Positions 10,536 through 22,070 of a stretch of DNA of 64,000 nt are shown here, in pieces. Position 1 is the first letter of the stretch. Each line of letters starts with the position of its first letter. The position numbers were made by a program, and so were the translations under genes. Source of the DNA: Floccularia luteovirens. Its lineage: Eukaryota > Basidiomycota > Agaricomycetes > Agaricales > Squamanitaceae. Under the pieces are notes generated by a model. That model did not search any database and had not been told where the DNA came from. It saw only the letters and a list, made by a program, of their open reading frames with translations. The stretch covers positions 1,550,001 to 1,614,000 of the forward strand of contig VSJF01000007.1 of NCBI GenBank assembly GCA_009739215.1, written 5' to 3'.

Positions 10536-13067
10536 ATGGCCGAAACTCTTTTGGCTCTTCTTTTAGTGACCAAATCAGCTAAAGGTTCCAGCCTCGTTTA
10601 CAGATGGCCACCATCGCCGACGGCATCACCCAGGCTGTCTCGACCGAAAATCAATGATTCAAATTGGCATTCACAGCTGGACAACCCTTGGAGGGCTTCC
10701 CATTATCCAGACATGCCTTCAGACGATGTGTTGAATGGCGACACGGAGTATTGGCAACAGCCAGGTGGTATGCAAACCAAGTCAGCGGCACAGGGACCAC
10801 ATTCCAGCTTTCACCGTAAAGAAGATACATACCCCTCTTCCGAGCACGAGCATCCACATTTATATGAATATGATCACCTCTTCGGTTACTCGGCCGAATT
10901 TATCGCGGGCCTTCTATCCCCACATAAGACAATGAACCACCAAAAGTTCGAACTTGTTGTCGATAATTTGGCTTTTCTTGGGCATCCTGTTTGTGCTGAT
11001 GCTGATGGAAGTTGGAGGTTCAAGCTAGAGAAACCGAGGAATGATGCTCGTGGTCGTGAATCAAGGGAGACACGTGGAAGTGACTCACCGTATACGAATA
11101 GTAGGGGTTCGTTGAGCCCAGAAAGTGCTTCACAGGATGCTTCACCATCACCATCAGCTAGCAGCTCTGGACTCCATATATTCCATTTTGTCATGGTACT
11201 CGACCTTCCGGATCCTTCATCTTCTGCCTCGGGAAACGTACAGAAATATTTCGATATTATTTATGAGCAAATTGCGTTTACGGTGACGGCTGTGCTGTAC
11301 CAGGAGCAAGTACTGTCTAATTTTGTGGAAGCAGAATGTGATCTTCTCGGGTCCCTTAAAGACTCTTGTACATCGAAAGGTGTGTATTTTTTTTTCATCG
11401 CGAATTCCAAACTACATTGGCGTTCTGGCTTCTAGGAGAACCGTTTTCAAGCTATGTATCACAAGCTCTCGATGTATCTTCAATTGCTCCTGCCATGAAG
11501 GCTATCTACGAAGCTATCAAAAATTCCTCGATCGCATATATCACAATTCACGACCTACCCCTGGAATTACAGCTTCCCCCTTATTTGGACACCCTTCTAC
11601 ATAGTGAGGGTGATAATGGCTTTGATTTCGTGGAACATCCGGAGGATGATGAATATCAAAGTTGGGGGCAGGAAATGACCCTTGGTTGGCGACTACCGAC
11701 ACTCGCACCATGGAAAAGCTTGCTCTTGTTGGACGGTCATCCTGAGGTTGACTCGTACATGAATCTGAGGGGTCCTCATACAAGTGCTGATGATAGAACG
11801 CTGGCTGAGGGTCTGATTCGATTTTTGGAAACAGCCTCTGTGACACTTTCGTAAGTTCCTACTATATGTAATCAGTAAGGACTCGCTCATATATTTAATC
11901 CAGTCTCTCTGATATGGCAAGTTTACTTGATTGGGACCTCGAAGCACAAGTATATCCAACCGTTCGCTGGCTTGTGCTTCATCGAAGAGCAAAAGTTGTC
12001 GATACTGTACATTCTGGTTTGAAGACAGTTTTTATGCTTCCACCGAAATTAGGAACTTCGTAAGTTTGTCTTCAAATACTTTTTCTCCATTTAACCTCTC
12101 CCTCTCCACCTTTGAAGATTGTCACAACTGAGTTTAGATTTCGAACGTCAATTTTCACATCATGCAATTCCACCTCTTCCACAAATCATAGCAACTGTAT
12201 CTACTGCAATGTCCAAACAAACGGATAACCACTTTTTCGCATCTGTGGTTAAGTCGAAAGAACTCATCCCCATGTTTCATGATGTGGTTCTTTGGATGCT
12301 GAAACGCGATCTTCTCATCACCCTCCACCTCCGTATACGTATTGTCGCGACCAGAGAAGTGAAGCTACGGGTTCATCTAGAGAGAGAAAAAGTTCTAGCA
12401 CGAAAGTTCCATAGTCCACATATACGAAGGCGCCGTGGATCACAACACGAGTCTAGTCGTATAGATGACTCGGAAATGTCGAAATCATCTCGCAATCGCT
12501 CAGGAATAGCCTGGTTATCACTATCTCCTAAGACGGCTCGAAAACATACAAGGAGGTTGCCATCAAATGAATCTGTCCACAGTGAGATCAGCGAACTCGT
12601 GATTAGTGAAGAGGAAGAGGAGGTCTTGAGTGGTAATGGGCAAGATGGTAGCTCAGACATGGAATCGGAACTGGAGTCAGGCGATTCAGAATGGCAAGAT
12701 TCCAAGGACAACTCAATTCCTTCCATGATCAACGATCCAGGGAGAGCGACTGCTATACAGCGACGTTGGCTGGCGGCTATGTCTGAAGGTAAAGAACCTC
12801 ACATAGCACGCAGGTTCGAGTTGTGCGTGATCCCTGATTTAGGATGTGATTTGCGTTTGACAAGTTTTTCTACAGAATTAATCAATACTTTGATGGCAAG
12901 AGGTCGGATGATGAAATTCTCTTCCGAGCAGAAATTTCAAGAAAACAGCTGCGTGAGGTCCTTCACCATTATGAAGAATATGCAAGTCATTCACAGTTAT
13001 CTATCATGTTCAACGTGTTAATCTCAGTTATTTTCGCTAGTTACAAACTTTCTTGCACCCATCTTAG
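10536..13067 (+). CDS. NPR3: Nitrogen permease regulator 3 (GATOR1/SEACIT subunit)
   Basis: The start MAETLLALLLVTKSAKGSSL and the following LVYRWPP are characteristic of the NPR3 N-terminal longin-like domain. The FGYSAEFIAGLLSPH and ELVVDNLAFLGHPVC blocks and the FHFVMVLDLPD strand follow. A middle region (WGQEMTLGWRLPTLAPWKSLLLL) and a C-terminal winged-helix-like part precede a Ser/Asp/Glu-rich insert around 12460-12740. The last exons read RRINQYFDGKRSDDEILFRA and end EEYLQTFLHPS. Six exons are needed; the last intron is GC-AG (GCAAGT after GAATAT, to TTTTCGCTAG at 13040). NPR3 forms the GATOR1/SEACIT complex with NPR2 and DEPDC5/Iml1, which restrains TORC1 at the vacuole when amino acids are scarce. 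The frame is intact throughout. Confidence 0.9.
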
Positions 13068-13169
13068 GTTGATCCACCTGGCCTTAAATCACTTCCGTTC
13101 TTGTTATCAACGTTCCCCCAATCTGCTTGATATGGAAATCACACTACAACTTGGCAACGGTCTTCTGAG

Positions 13170-14171
13170 CTACAGTCCATCTTTGTGCACCCAACCTAAT
13201 AAAGCCTCGGCTTTTGCGCAATTAAAGAAACTTCTTCTACCAGGCAACGTTCCAGGACCTTTGACCGGCACCGCCGGCCAATACGTCTCCCTCAAGATCT
13301 CTGTATCAACATCTACTGTCGTTGTTGGTGCAACAATGAAAAATGCCTCGTGTCCCGACCACTTTACATTGCCCTTATCCAATGCAAGTAAAAATGCATC
13401 AGCAGCCGAGTCCTCTTGAACGTAACTCCACAAGTCATTCTTCGCCTTACTGCTATCATCTTTCACAGCCGTGGAACGACTAGGGACCGACCAATGTAAT
13501 CGAAGGCTTGCTATTCGCATGGAGGGATAACGTCGTACGATAGTGTCTGCTTGGAGTTCACATATTCTGATATCATTGGGTCAGAAAATGGATCACCACT
13601 AGCCAGGATCATTATTTACACTTTTGAAAGCCCGTATGGCTCATCAGGAAGGGTTGGGTGCATCTCATCGATTGGAAAGTACTCCAATTTGGGTCCTGCG
13701 CTAAATACTAAAGTGATGACATTAACTGAGGATGCTTGAGCGATATGATTTATGCCCAGCTGAAGGTATTTAGTAACTAAGTATGGTATATAATGGTCAA
13801 TTATACCTCTGCACATGCGCGGAGAACATTCCATGATATAACAACGTTGCTGTTGCGATCTTTTGAATCAGTGGTCTGGTGAAAGAACATATAAATTCGA
13901 CATTTATTACATACGTATTATGACTTTCGACTTTGTAATCACTAGGATTTCGTATAGCTGCTAGCTGGACGACAGCTTCACAACCTCGTAGAGCTTCTAT
14001 CACCGTAGGATAGTCCCTAACATCACCCCTAACAAATCTAAACGAAGTGCTTTCAAGGGTTTGTTCAACGTCCGATTGATCTATTCCAACGACAGAGTGG
14101 CCCCTTGTTAGAGTGAGATTAACAACGCGTCTTCCGACACTCCCGTTGCATCCTGTTATCGCAATCTTCAT
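13170..14171 (-). CDS. NAD-dependent epimerase/dehydratase (extended SDR), tandem copy 1, intact
   Basis: Four exons (14171-13915, 13849-13807, 13759-13620, 13566-13170) encode 278 residues with no frame break. The N-terminus MKIAITGCNGSVGRRVVNL carries the Rossmann TGxxGxxG NAD-binding motif, and GDVRDY and LAAIRNPSDY follow. The SDR catalytic pair YxxxK is in EPYGLSKV, with the upstream serine in QASSVNV. The C-terminal substrate-binding part ends FFNCAKAEALLGWVHKDGL. This is the only intact copy of three lying head to tail on the minus strand, and it is the last in transcription order. The likely substrate is a nucleotide sugar or a small hydroxy/keto compound, which cannot be fixed from sequence. 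Confidence 0.9.
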
Positions 14172-14305
14172 GATGGGAGAAAAGAAGGATGAGGCAACAT
14201 GTGTTCATATGTTCCGGTGGAGCGTACTTATTGTTGGGATCGCCGCAAACTATTATCATTGTGGGATAAATGATGTAAAAATAAAATTGTTTGTTCTTTT
14301 CAAAA

Positions 14306-15313
14306 TTATGCTTCAACACCATCCCTGTGCACCCAACCTAATAATTTCTCGGCTTTGTCACAGTTGAAGAAGCCCTTACTACCAGCCAAAGCTCCAAGGA
14401 GTCTTGATAGGTACTGTTGGATAATGTTTCTCTTGCAAAACTGAACTTTCCTCTTCCATAATTGTATTAGGCGCAACAATGAAGAACGCTTCATGTCCAG
14501 ACCATTTCCCGTCTTCTTTAGTTATGGCCAGTAGAAATGCGTCCGCAACCGAATCCTCTTGAACATAACCCCATAACGCATCTCTTGCCCATTTGGGATC
14601 GACTCCTTCTGCTTTTGAAATATTCGGAATCGACCAATGCAATCGAAGACTTGCAATGCGCATGGAGGGATAACGTCGAATGATAGTATCTGCTTGAAGT
14701 TCGCATATACTGTAAATGTATATATATTAAAGGGAGGATTCCAGGCAGAAGGAAACTCGTGTTACACTTTGGAAAGCCCATAGGGTTCGTCCGGGAGACA
14801 TGGATGCATCTCGTCGACCGGGAAATACTCGAACTTTGGTTCAAGACTAATATACCAGTGGGATGACATTGACAGAGGACGCTTGTGCAATCCGGGTGAT
14901 ACCCAACTGGAGATATTTCATTCCTGTGTCTCATATTCAGTTAGACACCTTACCTCTGCACATACACGAAGTACGTTCCACGAGATAACGACATTACTGC
15001 CCAAGGGTGGTCATTTCAAGCTGCAGAATTTGTCATTAAACGACTACTACCTGTTGTGGGTTGCGACTTTATAATCCCCAGGATTTGGTATCCCAGCCAA
15101 GTGAATAACAGCTTCGCAACCACGAAAAGCCTCCAGCACAGCACTGTGATCCCTGAAATCAGCAGCCACAAACGTAAACTGGGGAATCTGTTTTGCTTTT
15201 AGCTGTGGTGGTGGTGCTTGGTCTATCCCGACAATAGTGTGTCCCCGCTTCAGGGCAAGGCTCACGACAGGTTGGCCTACATTCCCGCTGCACCCTGTTA
15301 TTGCAATCTTCAT
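14306..15313 (-). pseudogene. NAD-dependent epimerase, tandem copy 2, two frameshifts
   Basis: The copy begins MKIAITGCSGNVGQPVV and keeps the four-exon plan, splice positions, YGLSK catalytic motif and C-terminal FFNCDKAEKLLGWVHRDG of copy 1. Two single-base insertions break it. One lies in the stretch VNVIPLVY (minus strand GTATATTAGTC near 14850), giving an immediate stop. The other is in KTPWSF (CCTTGG near 14390), giving two stops in a row. Removing one T at each place restores full alignment with copy 1. Either it is a young pseudogene or both insertions are sequence errors. Confidence 0.8.
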
Positions 15314-15459
15314 GGTGGATGAGAAGGATCTGAATCATGTCGGACGTCATTGGAGCTTTTATTTGTCAAAAAATTAGTAAATCCCAACGTATTTTATTGT
15401 GGGAGAAAAGTTGTAGCTAATGATTGATGTTGCTTTACAGATTCACAGATCTAGCCATC

Positions 15460-16468
15460 TCATACACTTACATAAGAACTATCCCTGTGCTCCCAACCCA
15501 ATAACCTCTCGGCTCTTGTTCACAATTGAAGAAACTACTCCTCCCAACCAAGCTACCTTTAGTTTTGACTGGCACTGTCGGCCAATGCTTTTGCCTCAGA
15601 TATTCACTTTCCTCTTTCATGATTGTCGTGGCAGATCCAATAAAGAATCCCTCATGTCCTGACCAACTTACGCTGCCCGAGTTGTTCAAAGCGAGCAGGA
15701 ATGCGTCAGCAGCGGAAATCTTCTTGAACATAAGCCCACAAGCCATCCTTTGTCAAGTTTTGAGGCACTCCGACAGCTACTCCAATGTTGGGAATAGACC
15801 AGCACAATCGAAGGCTTGCGATTCGCATAGATGGGTGTCGTCGAACAATAGTGTCCGCTTGTAGCTCCCATATGCTGGAAAACCTCCATCAGCCATACAA
15901 ATTTTGTATGAAAGGGCCATTACACTTTGGAGTGGCCATATGGTTCATCTGGAAGACACGAATGCATCTCATCGATTGGGAAATATTCAAACTTGGGTCC
16001 CACGCTGAATATTAGGGGGATAACATTGACTGAAGATGCTTGTGCAACTCTGTTGATTCCTAGCTGGAGGTGGTTTGATGTAATGGCTTCGTCAAGATAT
16101 GTAAATGTATCTACCTCTGCACAGGCACGAAGAACGTTCCAAGATATAACAACATTAACTATTCAACAATCACTTGTCAAACTTCCTTTCGAGTGTTGAG
16201 GAGAAATATTACTTGTTATGGGCTTCGACATCTACAGGATTTGCCAGAGCAGCCAAATGGAATTACAGCCTCGCAACCCCGCAGTGCTTCGATCACTGCA
16301 GAGTAGATTCTGACATCAGCTTTCGTAAACGTGAAATGAACACCAGCCTGTTTCGACCTCCGGAGCTGAAGCTTGATCTATGCCAACGATGGGATGTCCT
16401 TGCTTTAGAGCAAGGTTCAGGACACGCTTTCCAACGTTCCCGCTACAACCTGTTATTGCAATCTTCAT
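15460..16468 (-). pseudogene. NAD-dependent epimerase, tandem copy 3, about five frameshifts
   Basis: It starts MKIAITGCSGNVGKRVLNL and retains homology along its whole length. The frame changes after EVETG, at VIPFGC (an extra C), at the second exon's acceptor (an extra T before AATGTTGTT), at QEDFRC (an extra T) and near FFNCEQEP. The YGHSK motif and exon order are still recognisable, and the end would read LGWEHRDSSYVSV. It is the first copy in transcription order and the most decayed of the three. Its central part (LGINRVAQASSVNVIPLIF) is well kept, so decay is probably recent. Confidence 0.8.
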
Positions 16469-17536
16469 TGTGGGTATGATAGAGCAGTTGATAACATGTG
16501 GAGTAGACAGCAATGCACTTTAAAACGTGAGCCATGCTTTTCCCTATATGAATTTTGCCGAAAACCTTTCTCTATTTGGACTGACACTTGCGCTTCTTTT
16601 CAGTCATGACCTCGATTTGCGCATGGGAATGCAAGTAGTAGATTTTAGGCACCGAACACGCGACGCTTACTGTGCGTGGAGGAATATAAATTTTTGCAAT
16701 GCATGTTTCATAACATATTCGCACTGATATCAAACGGAAAACTTTTCCTCTGATGCATTACCACGCACCTCAGTCTGGTGTCTGTATTTGGGCATCGGGT
16801 GCCAGGTGACCTCATCTCCAGCAGTCTCCCACCAGATACAGCCATTGGCACCAATCAACTGACTGTGAGGAAGGCGTGTAGCAAAGGTTATAACATGCGG
16901 AGGTGAGAAGGGAGAGGTTTGAACAACCTCGGGCCTCCGGATTTGTGCTGACGCTGACTAACTGATAGCGACGGATAGTGTTTGGGTGTGAAGCTCAAGC
17001 CAAACAAATTCCGATTTCTTCAAGTCGACGCGAGTCGGAGATCCACTTCACCTTTATCACGGCGCCAGTCATGCATAAGTCAGTCTTCTTGTGACCAATA
17101 TTGAAGAGTGCTGCGTCTCAAATGATGCACTGCCATACGCGTCCACACAATGTCCAATAAATTATCAGATTCTCAGCCCCGCTACGTTACTCGTGCGGAA
17201 GAGGCGTATACCACCTCCATGGATCCACGGGTAACATACTACCCTCCCCATCTGGTGCCGTTACAAGAGGGTTTGTGTAGCTGTAATCTCGAAGTGTTAA
17301 TGGATGAATCTAATTTGAGGCAGCAGGGAGACTGATACCAATTTAATTTCAGGCTGGTTCAACGATTTTCGCTGACAAATTGAGAGGATAACCTCATGTC
17401 AGCACTACAAACTAGAGTCAACAAATCCCCGCCCGGAGGACTATAAAATACAAAGTTTAAAACGACATTCTTTAATTTTTATCTTAGCCCCATACCACAA
17501 CATTCACTTCTCTCAAACTCATATCGCTCAATCCCA
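16469..17536. other. Intergenic region with core promoter of the next gene
   Basis: About 1.07 kb separates the divergent epimerase array (-) and the 17537 gene (+). A clear TATA box (CTATAAAATA) lies at 17441-17450, about 90 bp before the next start codon, followed by a pyrimidine-rich leader with CTCTCAAACTC. A short frame starting MSNKLSDSQPRYVTRAEEAY at 17150 has coding-like composition but no recognisable relatives and no clear splice partner. I do not call it as a gene. Confidence 0.5.
17441..17450 (+). promoter_or_regulatory. TATA box of the 17537 gene
   Basis: CTATAAAATA matches the TATA consensus. It is followed by a C/T-rich leader and the ATG at 17537. Confidence 0.7.
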
Positions 17537-18480
17537 ATGGTTGCCATCACTCCCAGAGTTGTCACCAGACTCATCCAACCGTTGTCACGTATATCTCGCG
17601 ACACCACCAACCTCACCGTGAACAGGTGCTTTGAGACCTTCAAGCCCGCCATGGACAACTATATCGTTCCCGCCGTTGAGAAACTCTCCGATGTTCCTGT
17701 CAGAGTTCACAACGCCATGGCTAACAGTGACCATAAGCTCGCCAGGTTGTACAAAGGAAGCCTATACGACCGCCTCCACTGTTTTCATCAAGAGCGATAA
17801 GGATCCAGTCGCCAAAACAGTGAATGCACTAGGCGATTTAGTCGGAGGCTTACGCTCTAATCTTTCAACCCAACTGCACAATTCCAAAGCACTTGCGACA
17901 GAATATTGTAACTCTCACGTAAAGCCTGTCGTCGGCAAGGCCTTTCTCTTCACAGCCAAGCGTGTTGTCTTCCCTGTACTCTCTGAGGCTTTTGAACTCG
18001 CCAAGCCCTACATCCGATCAATGGTGCCTACAAACTTCGATGACCTCTTCGAAGTATATTCTATGAAACTTGACCCGCCGATTATAGATATCGCCTTGGC
18101 GGGGAGCGGAAATATTGAGGTACGCGACCGTCACCTTTCTTTTGTATGATCTCTCTAAAAAGTGACTAGGCCGATACATCATTTGATACCACACTTATCG
18201 ATTTGGAAGGCGATAAAGTTCAAGGTCCTGATCAAAAGTTCTCTTCATTGTTCAAGCCAGAAGGTGCGTTTTTTTGTGACCTCTTGTAAAGGACCAATTC
18301 TCATGGTATGATATAGACATCAAGAAACATGAAGCTCCTAAACTTGAACTTGATGGCTCTTTCTTTACTGGTGATGATTACTCAATGCTGTCCCTCCTCA
18401 CTTCCCCTGTTAAACTTCGTCCTCGAGTCGACCGCTTGTCTTCGTCGTCGCAACGTCGAAGAGATGCTCTCAGGATCTGA
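17537..18480 (+). pseudogene. Unrecognised conserved-looking protein gene with one frameshift
   Basis: The gene starts MVAITPRVVTRLIQPLSRIS behind a good TATA box. The first frame is coherent up to about NSDHKLARLYK, then a single extra G in ACAAAGGAAG (17756-17757) throws it out. The next frame continues EAYTTASTVFIKSDKDPVAK and runs on through KPVVGKAFLFTAKRVVFP. Introns at 18120 (GTACGC...GACTAG) and 18263 (GTGCGT...GATATAG) then join exons reading ADTSFDTTLIDLEGDKVQG and DIKKHEAPKLELDGSFFTGD, ending SQRRRDALRI. It has no signal peptide, and amphipathic helices are likely in the first half. I do not recognise the family. Strong promoter elements and good coding composition suggest a functional gene whose frameshift may be a sequence error. 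Confidence 0.6.
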
Positions 18481-18548
18481 TTCCCCATCATTGGCCTTGG
18501 TGCTTCGTTCGAACATCGCGATTGCTGGTTATTGACGTAAGGCTCGTA

Positions 18549-18887
18549 TCAAAGAGGGTCACGCGATGAATCGTTTCTTTGGTCTTCCAAGAAAACTAAA
18601 TATAAAAATCCCTGGTTTAGCAAACTCGCTCGGAGCGCAATTTCAGAAAAATGGACAGTGAGAAACTCGGGGTTCACGATGGTGATTGATCTACTATCAC
18701 CACCAACTTCTGCGATACCTTCAACCGAGTGCTTTTCGACTGCACCAGTTGTTGTTATCACTATAGTGGGTGGTATTGTGAACTCCGCCTTGTCTCCTGT
18801 CTCTTTGTCCTTTGCCTGTCTTTCTTCTCCTCGTAGCGCCTGCCAACCATAGAATGGTCCAAAGTCACTTTTCTTCGCCACACTCAT
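18549..18887 (-). CDS. Possible short hypothetical ORF
   Basis: An uninterrupted 112-codon frame begins MSVAKKSDFGPFYGWQALRG and ends NDSSRDPL. The first 35 residues look protein-like, while the rest is unremarkable and shows no motif. It lies just downstream of, and opposite to, the 17537 gene. It could equally be chance; I do not recognise it. Confidence 0.25.
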   Translation of the reverse strand: MSVAKKSDFGPFYGWQALRGEERQAKDKETGDKAEFTIPPTIVITTTGAVEKHSVEGIAEVGGDSRSITIVNPEFLTVHFSEIALRASLLNQGFLYLVFLEDQRNDSSRDPL

Positions 18888-20310
18888 TGATATACGCCTT
18901 CTCGTTGATCATCCAACGTAACGATGGTTGAACTTAATGTCCAACTGCCGACCCGCCCTTTTTGGCAGCATTTACCGATCTTCGTCACTTTTTCCTTTCC
19001 CTTTTCCCTTTTCATTCATCCACAGTCTGTTCATATCATTTACGATTTTCGGAATTTTCGAAGCCTCTCCATCTGTATACCCTATTCCACTATATACCCT
19101 ATCACATCTCCATCTTACAACATGTACAGCCTATATCATGCTATGGTGGCCAGACTCGGACTCCTCGTATTATTTATCTTTGTAACGTATAGACTGCAAA
19201 TTCATACGAATCACCAGCTTAATAATCGCTTAGCATATGAGAAGAAACCACACAAATCTGCTAATGAAAGTAGCATAAATGACGTCCTTATTGTTTGTAT
19301 TCATTGAATGTGGTTGTTCTTCGTTTCTTGTAATACTGGTCTCTCAATCATCACCGTCAAGGTTTGAATGTACAAGTCATGTTTCCAACAACCCTTCTAG
19401 CGCAGTATGTCAGTACTACTGCGCGAAACGTGCAATGTGTCAAATATTGTAACTTTCAGGTGATATGCCCATGGTATGTTTTGCGTCAAGTGACTGGCAA
19501 TAGATGTTTAAAAGCTCCGGAGTACATTCTACTAAATCCCCTACATTATATTTAGCCTATTCATAGGTGAGATGAGCGATTTTGCATACGTGCGAGTGCC
19601 CACAATGAACGGAACTAAGGATGATATGAAGAGTCATGACTGCGTCAAAAATCGTAAAACAAATGCGATACGTGGACTTGTGGAATTACCAACGCCAAGG
19701 TCAACAAGTGGAAAGTAGGGGGCCGAAAGTTTTTTTTTTTGTTCCGTCTGCGGGATAAATCACGGACATGGCTATTTCCTGAACCCAAGGTGGAGAACTG
19801 GGCACGATTCCTTCCTTTAGGAATAAGCTTACCAGCAACTACAGAACGACAATAAACAGAACCAAAAAGCATCAAAACAACATTCAAGAGTAAAAGAAAC
19901 GATCTGAAGAATATTGATAAAATCAAAAAGAAAAAGGGGAGATGAGAAAGTTGATAAGTTGTTGTTTCACCAATAACAACGCCATGCGATGCTACTTCGT
20001 TTTCTATAGAGTTGCGCGTTTATCAGCATACAGAAAATCTCTGAGATATAGAATAGTTATACACCTACGTGTCTCGATGAAAGTACCAGGCATGGTACTG
20101 ATGTTTGACCCTCTTCCTCAGGTGGCTCAGGTGCAGACTCACATTGATGTCTCTCTAAGGAGGGGTGACTCTTGTCTAGGTCTTGTATAGGAAGCCTAGC
20201 ACTCGGGTACTCGCCTACTTATAATGATCATAGTGTCCTTCGTGACGATTAGCAGATCGCGATTCCGCCCGCTGTCTTCTATTCGATCGTCCATCTCGAG
20301 AGGACTGTGG
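18888..20310. other. Gene-poor stretch
   Basis: Pyrimidine-rich sequence at 18960-19100 (many TTTCCC and TCTCC runs) gives way to AT-rich DNA with a T9-plus homopolymer near 19732. The short frames here lack coding composition. I see no supported gene. Confidence 0.5.
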
Positions 20311-21806
20311 ATGTACTCACGAGGTCTCATTCAACTTGCAGACGAATGAGATAGAGTGTAACGATCTGGAGGACGTGCCGAAGATAACGGAACTCAAATA
20401 TTCATAATGATCACCACCACCATAACAATCCCGTTCCTCATGACGTACGCCCCCTTTCCCTATCTCTCTATCCCGGTCATCTTTGATTAATGAAGATTGG
20501 GACAAAAGACTGTCGAGTCCCAGCATGGGACCTTAATCACGATCATTGCTAAGTGGTGTTTTGGAGAAAAACAGGACGGTTATGTGGCACTGAATGATAC
20601 AACAAGCTATGATCCTCATGTTCATCTCCCAGATATGGTGCATGGGATCTGGCAGATGAAGACAAGGTGTGATCGCATGTATCAATCATGTATGGTGCGC
20701 CTCGTCGTTCGGTTTGATGGTTGTAACCTTCGTTGGAGATGGGTGGAACTGAGCTGCGAAGGTGCATGAGGATGGACAGAGACGAACCAGATGATCTGGA
20801 AAAAGAAAGGCTGGCCTGTTCATCAGACCGGAGGGCTTGGTCACTGGGAGAAGTTAGACACCTGTCCGTATGGTGGTTTGATGGACGTTGTTCGTGTTCT
20901 CGAGCCTGACCTATATCATTCCAAGCTCTGTTCCTCTCGAGTTCTAGTTTGTCCAGTTCTGACAATGGAAAGTGCCACGTAGTTTCTAAGGGATAGGTTC
21001 CGTGGCTGGTAGACTGAGAACGGTAGAACCAGTTTACCCCATGCTAGCACTGTTATCACGCCTTGCCCTGTCCTGTTCCGGAAAATTTTCGGGATAGGTT
21101 TAGGCGTTGAATGGGTCACGTATCTTTCTGATATGGAACGGGATGGGCAGTCGATTGGTTTCTCTTGTGAACTTTTGTGAGTAGGTGATCTATCTTTGAT
21201 CGATTTGGGGGATGAAAAAGATTGTCGGGGTTGTTTGGCAAGTTGGGACGTTGACGCCCACTATCCATTGCAGGATGTCTTTCGAGGATCATGGGGAGAT
21301 GAACAGTTCGTCTAGCATTGGAGCATATTCACCTGTCGAGATTTTCAGCAGCAAGTGATTGTTGGGATTCCTCTCGAAGTTGGGGTGGTAGTGGAAAGGG
21401 CCCCGGTCAGGACTGGTATGAAGACCATGCAACATAGGGATAGCAGAGTTGGACTTGGCATCATCAAATTACTATTGTTACTGTCGTTCTGCTTTGCTGG
21501 TTTGCTTAATCCTGTTGAGAATGTTCTGCTGCTCGATTGTGAGAGGATCCATCGCTCTTGGATCCATGATTACACCTGTGGCACAACCACGCTCAAGCGC
21601 TCGGCATTGAGTTCAGTTTGAAAAGCCTCCTCGACGATCTTTCGAATGTTGTTCATGGATTGCTTCTAAGAGGCGAACTTGATTGGCTGTACTCACAGTT
21701 ATCTGCCTTAGTTGATACTCGAGGCTTTCCTTTGCATCCTCCTCCATCGGCATTTCTCGATGTTCACCTTTTACCATTCATCATCGTGATTTAGGAGAGA
21801 TGTTGA
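20311..21806 (-). pseudogene. Decayed, unrecognised protein-coding gene
   Basis: Read on the minus strand, several stretches have coding character in shifting frames. From upstream to downstream these are MPMEEDAKESLEYQLRQI (about 21740-21690, followed by a GTGAGT donor), NNIRKIVEEAFQTELNAERL, MDPLTIEQQNILNRIKQT (about 21555), RGPFHYHPNFERNPNNH (about 21390), MSELDKLELERNRAWNDIG (20965) and an Arg/Asp-rich patch DDRDREIGKGGVRHEERD (about 20480). In-frame stops separate them. The combination of acidic coiled-coil-like and Arg/Asp-rich regions suggests a nuclear RNA-associated protein, but I cannot name it. The relic abuts the 175-bp inverted repeat at 21807. Confidence 0.45.
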
Positions 21807-21981
21807 GGTACTATGGGATGCCTGTGCGGTGTTGCCATAGGACCGGACATTGAATAGGAGTGGGTAGTGATGAAAGAACAGTGTTGATCAGCTCGTCATT
21901 GTCAAATAATTACCACCGCTCCCTTTGATACCGTTTATAGCTGCATAGGTGTAACATAATATCTACCTTTAAAGATATTTG
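21807..21981. repeat. Left arm of a perfect 175-bp inverted repeat
   Basis: The arm is the exact reverse complement of 22591-22765, with no mismatch and no indel found by eye. Its inner part (from about 21850) matches the DNA downstream of the NACHT-WD40 relic at about 51280-51375. Its outer 45 bp, beginning GGTACTATGGGATGCC, is not present there. Confidence 0.9.
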
Positions 21982-22070
21982 AATAGGAATCAAACCACGG
22001 ATTACTGAATATGAAAACTCGAAGCGTAAAGTTACTACCTAGTGTATGGAACAATATGAGCATTTCGTAT

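Noticed and set aside
13006..13419. Extra C-terminal coding exon or gene after NPR3
   Set aside because: It is a shadow of the intact epimerase copy on the opposite strand. NPR3 ends at 13067 after a GC-AG intron.
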